64,000 nucleotides of DNA from Pseudoalteromonas caenipelagi (GTDB taxonomy: Bacteria > Pseudomonadota > Gammaproteobacteria > Enterobacterales > Alteromonadaceae). Numbering within the stretch: position 1 is the stretch's first letter; each line of letters starts with the position of its first letter. Below, piece by piece: positions 1-8,524 of the stretch. The notes under the pieces were generated by a model. That model did not search any database and had not been told where the DNA came from. It saw only the letters and a list, made by a program, of their open reading frames with translations. Location: the NCBI RefSeq assembly GCF_013140855.1, contig NZ_JABBPG010000001.1:372001-436000 (forward strand), written 5' to 3'. The translations under genes and the position numbers were made by a program.

Positions 1-1572
1 TCTTGGGTCAACATTAATTTCATAATCTTCTGTCGACCACTCGAGCGCCATCGCAAACGCAACAGGGCCCGCATCTAATTCAAATAGGTCGCCGGTTAAT
101 GACGCGTTTACTGTGGTAACAGATGCATCTGCACTTGAGTCATTCACTTCAACAATTGCATCTCGACCCGCTTGGTCTAATGGTTTCCAAAAGCGGTCAA
201 AGTTAGGGTAGAAATCACTTGTTGTGCCCTCTAACGGGCTACCTAAGAAGTAAGCCACTGCCTTATCAGAGGCGATGAGGTTTTCATATTCAAAGCTGTC
301 TGATGCACTGTGCGCAACTGACACTTCATAACCCCAATCGTCAAGTACTGTGCCTCTAAAGCCTGCTGCGGTATACAGCATTTCATCTTCAAAATGACTC
401 TTATCGTCACCTACTTCGTTTGGTGTAAAGGTGCGACCTAAGTATAGGTAACGATCATTTGTAGCATCCCAAACCCATTGACCACCAAGTGCGACACCAT
501 CTGGTAACGTACTCGTTCCCCAACTAACACCAAAGCCACCACGGTTAGCCGCTTCACTGTCCCAATATAGTGCTTCAGCAAAGAACTCATGTTCGTTATT
601 AATCTGGTACGTCAGGTTAGTATATAGCGACAGTTGCTCTCTATCATTGATGTATGAGTTATCGCCCGTCGTGTCTTTACCACAATAGAAACCGCGTGAA
701 GGACGCTCTGACAAGTCATATTCATCCCATTGGTCACAAAGATTAGTACCAAACTCTTGTGGATGGATATATTTAAAGCCGCCATCAATCGTGCCAGCCA
801 TAATGCTACGCTCGTTTACACGTTGATACTCTGCCTCTTCGCTTGTTGCAGGGCCATCACTGAAATCATTCAGCCAATCACGCTCGCTACCTAACAGCAT
901 ATCTTGCTTTGAGTATTCAACCGCATAGCTTACATTTAAGTCGCCTTTACCAAATCCACCTGCAATTGAAAATTTATTGCTATCGCCACCGCCTTGATCT
1001 GTTGTTGCATGGCGAAGGCGCACGGTAATGTCATCTACATCTGTTTTAGTAATGATGTTGATTACACCCGCAATTGCATCAGAACCGTAGACCGCTGAGC
1101 TACCACCAGTAAGAACTTCGATGCGAGAAATTGCTGCAGCACTGATCGTTGATAAGTTAAATACGTTGTTTTGGCCATTGAATGCGCGTGGATAGTTAGC
1201 AACGCGACGACCATTTAAAAGTACTAGCGTACGGTTTGCACCCATACCACGTAGGTTTACCGTTTCAGCATTAGGTGTAAAGCTGTTTGTTAGACCTTGG
1301 CCTTGCGTAGAACCAGTTGCTGATGACAGTGACTGAAGCGCTTCAAATACGTTATTGAAACCTTTAGCATCAATGTCTTCTGCGGTAAGCACAACGATTG
1401 GTGAAGGACCTTCCACATCAGCACGACTAATACGTGAGCCAGTCGTTACGATGCGCTCTATTTGCTTATCGGCACCTTGCTCACCCGTGTTTGCCACGGC
1501 GCTGTGACCTGAGAATGCAATTCCCCCAATTAGGACAGCCTTAATAGAAAGGCTGAGTTTAGACCTAATCAT
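1..1572 (-). CDS. TonB-dependent outer-membrane receptor, N-terminal 524 residues (runs off window)
   Basis: Outer-membrane receptor expected to take up a scarce nutrient using TonB/ExbBD energy. The frame is open from an ATG at 1572 to the window edge. Residues 1-28 look like a signal peptide (positive start, hydrophobic core, SAVAN cleavage region). A plug domain follows, with IERIVTTGSRISRADVEG, then NLRGMGANRTLVLLNGRR, then SSAVYGSDAIAGVINIITK near residue 155-175. The rest resembles alternating aromatic beta-barrel strands. The lack of a (KR)-rich FecR/anti-sigma extension suggests a plain transporter. Substrate cannot be told. The C-terminal barrel lies outside the window. Confidence 0.93.
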   Translation of the reverse strand, partial: MIRSKLSLSIKAVLIGGIAFSGHSAVANTGEQGADKQIERIVTTGSRISRADVEGPSPIVVLTAEDIDAKGFNNVFEALQSLSSATGSTQGQGLTNSFTPNAETVNLRGMGANRTLVLLNGRRVANYPRAFNGQNNVFNLSTISAAAISRIEVLTGGSSAVYGSDAIAGVINIITKTDVDDITVRLRHATTDQGGGDSNKFSIAGGFGKGDLNVSYAVEYSKQDMLLGSERDWLNDFSDGPATSEEAEYQRVNERSIMAGTIDGGFKYIHPQEFGTNLCDQWDEYDLSERPSRGFYCGKDTTGDNSYINDREQLSLYTNLTYQINNEHEFFAEALYWDSEAANRGGFGVSWGTSTLPDGVALGGQWVWDATNDRYLYLGRTFTPNEVGDDKSHFEDEMLYTAAGFRGTVLDDWGYEVSVAHSASDSFEYENLIASDKAVAYFLGSPLEGTTSDFYPNFDRFWKPLDQAGRDAIVEVNDSSADASVTTVNASLTGDLFELDAGPVAFAMALEWSTEDYEINVDPR

Positions 1573-2462
1573 TATTTTCTCCCTTGTTTGATGTACATCT
1601 ATATCTATGAGTTGTAGCGATTTATTATATTTTTGGAGCGCATATAGAAACACAATAGAAACACGCTGTAAATGTACAAAAAGCAATTTTAGGCACAAAT
1701 TCATGTTAATTATTATGAGCAGAAAGTTACCAACCGCATCAACCATTTCAAAAGCGAAAATAGAGTCACGATACCGTTACTAAATGGTTAATACACTGAT
1801 TATTTAAATGATTATGGGCTTTGAGAATAAGATATTATGGTACTCATACCCCGCCCCAAAGAGTCCTAGAAGTAATAACAAGCTGATAAACTTAGCTTTG
1901 CTAATAACGTATAAATAAAACCAAGATCGCCACTAAGTGCTGGTAAAATGGCCCCTATCAGACACGCTCGGCATGAACCAATACCAAGCCTCTGTTGGGA
2001 TAACTATAAAAATACCATTGACCAAAGCAAGCATCCCAAGCACAGACGCGAGTAAGACTATAGTTTGCTTAGTCATAGTGTTCACCGACTACAGGTTCAA
2101 ACTTTCTAATTGGCACTAACTAAAGGGTCAGCTTTTCGATATCCTAATGCGTAGTTTAAAGTAGGGTAAACACGCTTAGAGCTAATGGCCAGTGCAATGC
2201 TAGTTAACCCAGCTTCCCCCACATTTGCTGTAACTTTTCTCTTAGTTCATCAGCTTTAAGTGAAATGAACGAAAGTGGTAATCAAACACATTATGCCTAT
2301 TGTGCCACTTCAGGGTTGCTTAGAGCGGAGCAACTAATCTCTAAGCAGCACAACTATGACAATACCAGCGGGTAAGATATTGGACTCTGATACAAGTACA
2401 TAATAACTAAATGAGTTCAGGAACTCTTAAATGGATACACTACTCGTACGCTGACAAAATGT
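1573..2462. other. 890-base stretch without an intact gene
   Basis: Lies upstream of the receptor gene and downstream of the HPP gene. It holds the decayed membrane-protein gene at 1866-2076. A short minus-strand open stretch around 2210-2270, ending in the peptide ELREKLQQMWGKLG and a stop, may be another gene tail. Its 5' parts are broken by stops. No RNA gene or clear terminator is seen. Confidence 0.6.
1866..2076 (-). pseudogene. Frameshifted relic of a small membrane protein
   Basis: From an ATG at 2076 the minus strand reads MTKQTIVLLASVLGMLALV, then a segment ending EAWYWFMPSVSDRGHF, and hits a stop at residue 48. Just past that point another frame continues with GDLGFIYTLLAKLSLSACYY up to a stop at 1866. 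Together they match the layout of a common small membrane protein family (hydrophobic N-terminus, W-Y-x-x-P-G-V, G-P-F-N-x-H-F-x-R-D-I-G, hydrophobic helix). Two single-base deletions near 1940-1960 would explain the break. Family assignment is from memory of that motif; the frameshift is seen directly. Confidence 0.55.
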
Positions 2463-2921
2463 TTAATTGTATTCGCTCACCCACTGCTGTCGTGCTAACT
2501 GCATAGCCTTGCCAATCAATACAATGGCAATTGCACCGACCAGCACTGGGGTTAGTAAAAATATCCAACCCTGTCCAGAGAGCATAACGAGCAACGGATT
2601 TGCCCCCGCGGGTGGGTGCGTTGTTTTTGTAATAAGCATAGCGCTCACAGCAACACCAGTTGCCAATGCTAACGTCAAAGGTGTCACACCAATATATTGC
2701 GTGAAAAACACGCCAACAAACGCCGTTATTAAATGACCTAGAATCACATTCTTCGGCTGTGCAAGAGGACTGTCTGGCAAACCAAAAACCAATACAGTTG
2801 TTGCACCAAAAGGCGCCATAAGCAATGCAATATGACTGTATGTGGCGTCAAAAAAAGACAGTACACCAATCGCCAAACTTGCCCCTAAGCCCGCAAATAA
2901 AGCCAAAATTAAATTATGCAT
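2463..2921 (-). CDS. HPP family integral membrane protein
   Basis: 152-residue inner-membrane protein with about four hydrophobic segments. It carries the family signature THPPAGANPLLVMLSGQGW near residues 103-121. HPP proteins are poorly defined; some cyanobacterial members take part in nitrite transport. The gene is divergent from the TetR gene at 3010, and two TetR-type palindromes lie in the 88-base gap. It is therefore probably the main target of that repressor. Length is typical of single-domain HPP proteins. Confidence 0.88.
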   Translation of the reverse strand: MHNLILALFAGLGASLAIGVLSFFDATYSHIALLMAPFGATTVLVFGLPDSPLAQPKNVILGHLITAFVGVFFTQYIGVTPLTLALATGVAVSAMLITKTTHPPAGANPLLVMLSGQGWIFLLTPVLVGAIAIVLIGKAMQLARQQWVSEYN

Positions 2922-2935
2922 ATTCCCCCCTCAAA

Positions 2936-2978
2936 GTAGACCAATCTGTCTACCTGCAAATATAGACAATTTGGTCTA
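2936..2978. promoter_or_regulatory. Twin TetR-type operators between divergent genes
   Basis: Two copies of the palindrome TAGAC-N6-GTCTA, at 2937-2952 (extended by one more pair to 2936-2953) and at 2963-2978. Their centres are 26 bases apart. On the minus strand both read TAGACA-N2-TTGGTCTA-like, so they are the same site twice. They overlap the space needed for both divergent promoters. Inferred role: autoregulation of the TetR gene and repression of the HPP gene. Confidence 0.75.
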
Positions 2979-3009
2979 CTTTTGTCAAGATGTGTTTGAG
3001 GAGAAATAC

Positions 3010-3561
3010 ATGAGCAAAAAACGTCAACTGCTAATCGATACCGCATTAACTCTGTTTTATAACCATGGTATTCATGCGATCGGAGTCAATGAAATACTAA
3101 AGAGATCTGGAGTGGCAAAGCGAACACTTTACAGTCACTTTAATAGTAAAGAAGAATTATTACTTGCAGCGTTAGAAGCTCGCCACCGCCTATTTATCCA
3201 ATGGCTAGAAAGCAAGCTATCTAATGCTAAAAACGACCTCGAGGTCACGACCGTGCTCTTCCAAGCATTGGAAAACTGGTTTGACAACAATGAACCGCGC
3301 TTAGGGGAATTTAGAGGCTGTTTTTTTATTAATACTTGTGGAGAATACAGTGATGTATCTTGCGAGATCCGTAAGTTGTGTGAACAACACAAATCAAAAG
3401 TTAGACAGGTTATTGCTGATAAACTCAGTATCGACAATCAAGATAATGTAGCGGCCCTGTGTATTTTGATGGAAGGTGCCATTGTAACAGCGCAAGTATC
3501 TGGCAAAAACACGCTTTTAATAGAAGATTGCATCAACGCATCACAGGCCATGTTGCGCTGA
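3010..3561 (+). CDS. TetR/AcrR family transcriptional repressor
   Basis: 183-residue DNA-binding repressor. The N-terminal helix-turn-helix is clear (residues about 8-50: LLIDTALTLFYNHGI, VNEILKRSGVAKRTLYSHF, then SKEELLLAAL). The C-terminal part would bind a small ligand. The ATG at 3010 is preceded by GAGGAG at 2998-3003 and matches the usual family start; an upstream in-frame ATG would give an unrelated 56-residue leader and is rejected. Divergent from the HPP gene with two shared operators. Ligand unknown; a reactive electrophile or organic compound sensor is possible. Confidence 0.9.
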   Translation: MSKKRQLLIDTALTLFYNHGIHAIGVNEILKRSGVAKRTLYSHFNSKEELLLAALEARHRLFIQWLESKLSNAKNDLEVTTVLFQALENWFDNNEPRLGEFRGCFFINTCGEYSDVSCEIRKLCEQHKSKVRQVIADKLSIDNQDNVAALCILMEGAIVTAQVSGKNTLLIEDCINASQAMLR

Positions 3562-3579
3562 TGCAATAAAAGCACAGCG

Positions 3580-5772
3580 TTATTTCGCCTCGGTGATCAC
3601 AGTATCAATTAAATGCACCACGCCATTGCTGGCTTTAATATTTGTTACTGTGACATTGCTCCCAGCGATTTGCAGTGAGGTAGTCGGTAGGCTTACTTGC
3701 CACCAAAGGTTATTAACCCCTTGCCCCTTAGTATCTCCTACAACACTATCACCGCTATAGGTGTAAAGAGGACGGCCTAAATAGGCAACTTGTGTTGTAC
3801 TGTCACTGCGAGTGATAAGTGACAAACCGGGTATATTTTTTATGTTATCTTCTGACGCTATAATCGGCATCCAAGTTTGCGCACAGGCATCAACGCAGGT
3901 GCTACCGTTATTCTCTAAGTCATTATCAAATACATACACTGTCATACCTGACGTTGCAGAGCCATTACCTGTCACTAAACGCTGAGCTTGCGAGCTATAG
4001 GCAACCGCATCCGTGTTGGTATTGGTGGTCGATGAAAAGTCTACAACGTTGACACTTAATGCTTTGCCCGCAAGCGTAGTAACTTGCTTACCGTTTGCTG
4101 AAAATGCTCCCACGCTGTCAATGCTTGCGTCTGCGACAACATGCTTAGTTAACACATCACTTAACGCAGCTTGATCAGCCAGCAAAGCGCTCAGCGTATC
4201 GCTTGGGATCTTTTTAAACGCGTTATTAGTTGGTGCAAAAACGGTGAAAGTTTTGCTGATATCGTTAAATGTGTCGACCAAATTGGCCCCTTGTAAGGCG
4301 CTGACCAGCGTCGAAAGTTCAGGTGTTTCTACAGCAGTTTGTGCGATAGTTTTGCTTGAAGCCTGTTGCTCACTAGGCGGCATAATCACTTTATTTAAAA
4401 CGTGAATAACGCCGTTATCAGCATTAACGTTAGCTGTCGTTACAACAGCATCGTTAACGAATAATGTCATATCGGTGTAAGACAGCGCGGCTTTTTCACC
4501 ATTGGCCATGTTAACCATATTATCGTCACTGCTGGCGATGGTTACTGCGGAGTCTTGCAATACTTTTGCATCGGCAACAACGTGATACAACAAGATGTCT
4601 TTTAGTTTATCGGTATCATTAAGCAAAGCGGCAATAGTATCTTGACCAAGCGCAGCAAACGCTTCGTCTGTCGGTGCAAACACCGTAAAAGTCTTGGTTG
4701 GATCTGCCACCAGAGTATCTAAACCAGTAGCGCTGAGTGCCGCGATTAAAGTGTTAAAACTGCCGGCATCATTTGCTACATCGGCAATTGTGCCAAAGCT
4801 TTGTGGCAAGCTCACATCGGCAACCACAACTGCATCTATCACATGAATAATACCGTTACTGGTTTTGATGTCGGTACTGAGTACATTAACCCCAGCAAAC
4901 GCCAATGAGTCCGTCTGATCATTGATGCTAATGGCCAACTCATTGCCAAGCACCGTTTGCGCGCTTTTACCATTGAGTGACATTGCACTCACCGAGTCAA
5001 CTTCGCCCACAATAACATGCTGTTTTAAAATTTGCGCCAAAGTGTCGGGGTTTGCCAAAAGCGTGTTTATGGTTTTTTGACCCAAGGCAGCAAACGCAGC
5101 ATCCGTCGGCGCAAAAACCGTAAACTTGCCAGAACCATCGCTGAGCACCGAATCTAAATTTGTTACCTCTAGTGCTTTGATGAGCGTGCTGAAAGAACCA
5201 GCGGCTTTAGCTGTTTCAACTATATTAGTAGCGGCTTGGTCTGCACTAGTTGGCGGCATCAATACAGCGTCGATGACGTGAATGATACCATTATCAGTTT
5301 TTATATCGGTTGTGATAACGGTGGATGTGTTGATCAATAAGCTATCACCATCTAATGACAGCGCAACCTTAGCACCATTGACCGTTGCAACCGTCGAGCC
5401 CGTTAAACCCAATGCCGATTGTGCATCTACCTCACCAGATATAACATGGTAAGCGAGAATATCACTTAGTGTATCGGTGTCTTGCAACAGACCATTGATG
5501 GTTTCTTGGCCCAGAAGTTCAAACGCGTCATCAGTTGGTGCAAAAACCGTAAACTTACTGGTCGTATCTGCCAAAGTAGCATCAAGCCCCGTAGCCTCCA
5601 AAGCCGCGACTAATGTCGTAAAATTACCTGCTCCTTTTGCCGCATCAACAATCGTCGTTGCTGTGACTACTGGCTCGGGAGACGTTTTAACTGTGTGATC
5701 ATCATTGTCGTTACAGCCGAATAAAAACAGACCTGACGCTAGCAACAATGAGAATTGTATTAATGCTTTCAA
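3580..5772 (-). CDS. Lipoprotein with four fasciclin (FAS1) domains and a nested Lipoprotein_15-type repeat
   Basis: 730-residue envelope protein, probably adhesive. The start is a TTG at 5772, eight bases after a perfect AGGAGG; an upstream ATG at 5811 would add 13 residues before the ribosome site and is unlikely. A lipobox (LFGC) ends the signal peptide near residue 20. Four FAS1 domains follow, each with a T-F-T-V-F-A-P-T-(N/D)-x-A-F motif and a closing (I/V)-(I/V)-H-(V/L)-(I/L)-(D/N) motif. In the fourth, an extra block of about 110 residues is inserted before the closing motif. It has the YVFDNDLENNGSTCVDAC and RPLYTY features of the PF03640-type secreted repeat. Confidence 0.88.
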   Translation of the reverse strand: MKALIQFSLLLASGLFLFGCNDNDDHTVKTSPEPVVTATTIVDAAKGAGNFTTLVAALEATGLDATLADTTSKFTVFAPTDDAFELLGQETINGLLQDTDTLSDILAYHVISGEVDAQSALGLTGSTVATVNGAKVALSLDGDSLLINTSTVITTDIKTDNGIIHVIDAVLMPPTSADQAATNIVETAKAAGSFSTLIKALEVTNLDSVLSDGSGKFTVFAPTDAAFAALGQKTINTLLANPDTLAQILKQHVIVGEVDSVSAMSLNGKSAQTVLGNELAISINDQTDSLAFAGVNVLSTDIKTSNGIIHVIDAVVVADVSLPQSFGTIADVANDAGSFNTLIAALSATGLDTLVADPTKTFTVFAPTDEAFAALGQDTIAALLNDTDKLKDILLYHVVADAKVLQDSAVTIASSDDNMVNMANGEKAALSYTDMTLFVNDAVVTTANVNADNGVIHVLNKVIMPPSEQQASSKTIAQTAVETPELSTLVSALQGANLVDTFNDISKTFTVFAPTNNAFKKIPSDTLSALLADQAALSDVLTKHVVADASIDSVGAFSANGKQVTTLAGKALSVNVVDFSSTTNTNTDAVAYSSQAQRLVTGNGSATSGMTVYVFDNDLENNGSTCVDACAQTWMPIIASEDNIKNIPGLSLITRSDSTTQVAYLGRPLYTYSGDSVVGDTKGQGVNNLWWQVSLPTTSLQIAGSNVTVTNIKASNGVVHLIDTVITEAK

Positions 5773-6130
5773 TGTTCTATTCCTCCTGTCGTTTGTAAGA
5801 ACTAAAAGCACTGTACGGGGGTTGTTTTGTAAACGATCAAATTTTATTTATCTAAACAAAATTGTTAATCGCAACAATATGGTCAATTGCAGAGATGTTG
5901 TGTGCCGTTAGCACCGAAATGAGCAAGTCATGCTTCACAGTAAACATATCGCGTCACGTTTGGTTGTAATCCATCACTTCAATCGTGCTTAAACTCATAT
6001 AGCTGCCTTTGTAGTTCCCCCTAAAATCGAGCCACACCTTACTACTTTGGTCTATACATTGGTCAGCGCTAGTAACAAATGGTTTTTTACTTTAAAACAG
6101 TGCCTTACAACGAAAACAATTACATTTAAT
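5773..6130. other. Gene-free stretch between two leftward genes
   Basis: 358 bases, AT-rich, holding the promoter region of the fasciclin lipoprotein gene on its left side. No RNA gene, repeat or intact reading frame with family features was recognised. Confidence 0.5.
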
Positions 6131-6424
6131 CTAACAATTTTCAGCCAGAAACTTTAACGTATCACTGGCTTTGGTTGGCACTATTTGAGTAACGTCATAA
6201 CTGGCTAGCTTTTCTCTATAAAATGGGTCTTTGACCAAAACTGCTTCTAATTCTTCCCTACTTTTGATAATAGAAATAATGACTCCACCTGTTCTAGGCT
6301 CTTTACGGCCAGACAAAATAAAATGTCCCTTTGCATATTGTTCATTCAAAAACTCAATATGCTCAGGAATAAAGCGGTCAACCTCTTGTAATGACACTTG
6401 GTAAGTAAGGGAAATAATAAACAT
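6131..6424 (-). CDS. YciI family protein
   Basis: 97-residue cytoplasmic protein of the YciI / dimeric alpha-beta barrel superfamily. Features seen: N-terminal strand MFIISLTYQV, the conserved H of RFIPEHIEFL, the SGRKEPRTGG turn, and DPFYREKLASYDVTQI near the C-terminus. The family includes dehalogenase-like and muconolactone-isomerase-like folds. No specific reaction can be given. Monocistronic with gaps on both sides. Confidence 0.85.
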   Translation of the reverse strand: MFIISLTYQVSLQEVDRFIPEHIEFLNEQYAKGHFILSGRKEPRTGGVIISIIKSREELEAVLVKDPFYREKLASYDVTQIVPTKASDTLKFLAENC

Positions 6425-6601
6425 GTATACTCCTTTATATTTGCGAAGGAACCTCCGCTTACTTTTATAAAATATAAATATTGATGATTTATAACTCGTT
6501 GTGGATATTATCGAAAAATCATTATTTTTTTACTTAGCATGCATCTTTATTGCTTGAGTGACTTGCTTATACGCTGATTTTAACCTTTTAATTTTAAAAT
6601 T

Positions 6602-6973
6602 TTATGGGCGAATGAGTATATCTAATAAAGTCTCACAACATATATATTGTTTGTACACAGCGAACAAACATAAAACGCTGAGCCACATTAAACTAGCTTT
6701 TAGTGCTCTTGCTCTGAGCAACCACCCCATGCTAGCGCCAACAACAGCAATGAGCAAAGATACATAACTTTGCCAAAACGCTCCAACTTTTACTTTAACC
6801 ACTACAAGTGTATTTTCAAAATCAAGTAGCAAGCACTGGTTAAAATACCATCTGCGACAAACTTTGAACCTAACAATATAGTTAGGTTGGCACACATACT
6901 GCTGTATTTCATGACTTGCTAGGTTAAAGGAGCATAGATAAACCGCGCAAGTGTTTATCACACTAGGTAGCAA
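6602..6973 (-). CDS. Possible small membrane protein (uncertain gene)
   Basis: An open frame of up to 123 codons starting with TTG at 6973. The middle (FENTLVVVKVKVGAFWQSY) and the following hydrophobic segments (VSLLIAVVGASMGWLL; MWLSVLCLFAVY) look like a small two-helix membrane protein. There is no convincing ribosome site and no family is recognised. It is cysteine-rich. The true start may be further in. It could also be noise; the other strand offers nothing better. Confidence 0.25.
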   Translation of the reverse strand: MLPSVINTCAVYLCSFNLASHEIQQYVCQPNYIVRFKVCRRWYFNQCLLLDFENTLVVVKVKVGAFWQSYVSLLIAVVGASMGWLLRARALKASLMWLSVLCLFAVYKQYICCETLLDILIRP

Positions 6974-6991
6974 GCTACCTATTCATTTTTT
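6964..6991 (+). terminator. Hairpin with T-run just before the 7010 gene
   Basis: TAGGTAGC / GCTACCTA arms with a two-base loop (6964-6981), followed after four bases by a run of six T. It sits between upstream noise and the ribosome site of the next gene. It could be a terminator of read-through or a leader attenuator. Confidence 0.3.
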
Positions 6992-7009
6992 ACTAAGGAG
7001 TAGAGCAAA

Positions 7010-7756
7010 ATGAAAAACCTCTTTATTTCAACCGCCTTTTTACTTTCAGGCACAATCAGCTTGTCATCACACGCAAATGATATAGATCCAGAACTGCAAC
7101 TCAAGCTAGATGAAACCTACGACCTATACCAAACTGGGCTTTATAGAGAAACACTGGATAATATCAAATGGTTAAACAAACATGCTGTAGCTATTGACTA
7201 TAACTTTTATCTGGTTCGCCTAGGAGCGGTTCTACCTCTGTGGAATAGTCTGGGCGAGGTCTATGAACCAGCACGAAAAAGCTTTATCCACGCCCTTAAT
7301 AATGCAATTCAAAACACATTAGACTCGCCAAATAACTGTAACGCATTTGACGATACACGCCTTATGTTGGATATTAACGATAAGTACGATGAGTTTATTT
7401 CACTATTAGAAAACAAGGAGTTGAGCTACCCATCGGTTTGGAAACGGTGCTGGGACTATAATATGTCACTTACCACCGTTGAGCATTCATCTAAGCCGCT
7501 AATTGACGCTTACTTGGTCGACCTATCAGATCACTTCAAAAATACGTTTGTACCAGTTATTGACGGTCTGTACGATACATGTTCTGGCCTTGGTGATTAC
7601 ACCCCTATCTGTCAAGACGATGTAAAAGTGTATTTGAACGATGTTTCAATGGCATTTAGAAATGCAGCAAAAGACCACTATGGACTTGAAGAAGAGGGAC
7701 AAATCGGAGGGATTACATTGAAACTATTATTGAAATGGCAAAATCAATCTCAATAA
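7010..7756 (+). CDS. Secreted protein of unknown function
   Basis: 248 residues. Residues 1-22 form a signal peptide (MKNLFISTAFLLSGTISLSS, then HAN). The mature part is helical and acidic, with a possible repeat-like opening (ELQLKLDETYDLYQTGLYRE) reminiscent of TPR helices. It has four cysteines (NNCNAF, KRCWDY, DTCSGL, PICQDD) that could form two disulphides in the periplasm. A ribosome site AAGGAG precedes the ATG. No family is recognised. It is followed by a perfect hairpin at 7768. Confidence 0.75.
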   Translation: MKNLFISTAFLLSGTISLSSHANDIDPELQLKLDETYDLYQTGLYRETLDNIKWLNKHAVAIDYNFYLVRLGAVLPLWNSLGEVYEPARKSFIHALNNAIQNTLDSPNNCNAFDDTRLMLDINDKYDEFISLLENKELSYPSVWKRCWDYNMSLTTVEHSSKPLIDAYLVDLSDHFKNTFVPVIDGLYDTCSGLGDYTPICQDDVKVYLNDVSMAFRNAAKDHYGLEEEGQIGGITLKLLLKWQNQSQ

Positions 7757-7767
7757 TTTATACATAG

Positions 7768-7797
7768 AATATAGAGGTAAAGTATTACCTCTATATT
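7768..7797 (+). terminator. Perfect 13-pair stem-loop after the 7010 gene
   Basis: Arms AATATAGAGGTAA and TTACCTCTATATT with a four-base loop. No long T-run follows, so termination is likely but not certain; it could act in both directions. Confidence 0.5.
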
Positions 7798-7836
7798 TAA
7801 CAAAGCGGCAAAAAAATGCCCCTGCAAACGCAACAT

Positions 7837-8159
7837 CTAATCAAAATTACCACGAAAATGAGAAATATCTCGAGCTGAATAAGATTCATCAAGTACTTCC
7901 CTAAAATCTAAAAAATCTATTAGATTCTCGTTATTCACATCATGCTTCCCCAGGCATTTGCTTTCCCGTCTGCACCTCTGTCATATGCCAAACCTTTCAT
8001 AAGTACGCTTGGTACTTGTTGCGCTAGCTCCGGCATTTGCTCATTACTATTTAATTTCTCAGACAATTATTGCTTTTGCTCATCGCTAATATGCCCGCTG
8101 ACTGCAAATTGACCTTTTTCGTCACTATAAAGACACTAGTCATCTAATATCACAACTAC
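7837..8159 (-). pseudogene. Decayed gene tail of unknown family
   Basis: Reading the minus strand from 8159 gives VVVILDD, a stop, then CLYSDEKGQFAVSGHISDEQ, another stop, then LSEKLNSNEQMPELAQQVPS and GLAYDRGADGKANAWGSMM. After a frame change it continues with NNENLIDFLDFREVLDESYS and ARDISHFRGNFD to a stop at 7837. The composition is protein-like throughout, but two in-frame stops and one shift break it. This is best read as a dead gene. No family is recognised. Confidence 0.45.
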
Positions 8160-8524
8160 CTGACATACAGAGAACCATCATTAACTAAAAGCAAAAATTG
8201 TTAAACTTACTTTTATTTTATAGCTTTCTAAATCAAAAAAACGCAACATACATTATATTAAATTAATCTTATTATCCATGAAGAAAACAACAAATTTAAC
8301 CACTTTTGCTTCACAACAATAATTGAAAAACAAATTGCCATTTAGTTTACTTTGATTAAAACCCAATTTTTAATATCTATTTTTGTATAAACAAAATCAC
8401 TAGTATTTTGACTCACATAACAAATAAAACAATTTGTTTACATGGCATTATCTTATCATTTATGATCTGCGGGTGAGTATAATTGCGCTCACTGTAAACT
8501 TCACATTCACCCTAAAGGAATACT
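8160..8524 (+). promoter_or_regulatory. AT-rich leader with candidate promoter of the EF-hand gene
   Basis: Strongly AT-rich stretch. A perfect TATAAT lies at 8478-8483, with a weak TTATCA about 18 bases upstream (8454-8459). Transcription would start near 8490. The ribosome site AAAGGA is at 8515-8520. The skewed composition suggests acquired DNA or H-NS-type silencing; that is inference. Confidence 0.4.

Noticed and set aside
1937..2119. A 60-codon plus-strand frame upstream of the HPP gene
   Set aside because: The minus strand of the same bases carries recognisable protein features (frameshifted), while the plus frame has no ribosome site or family features.
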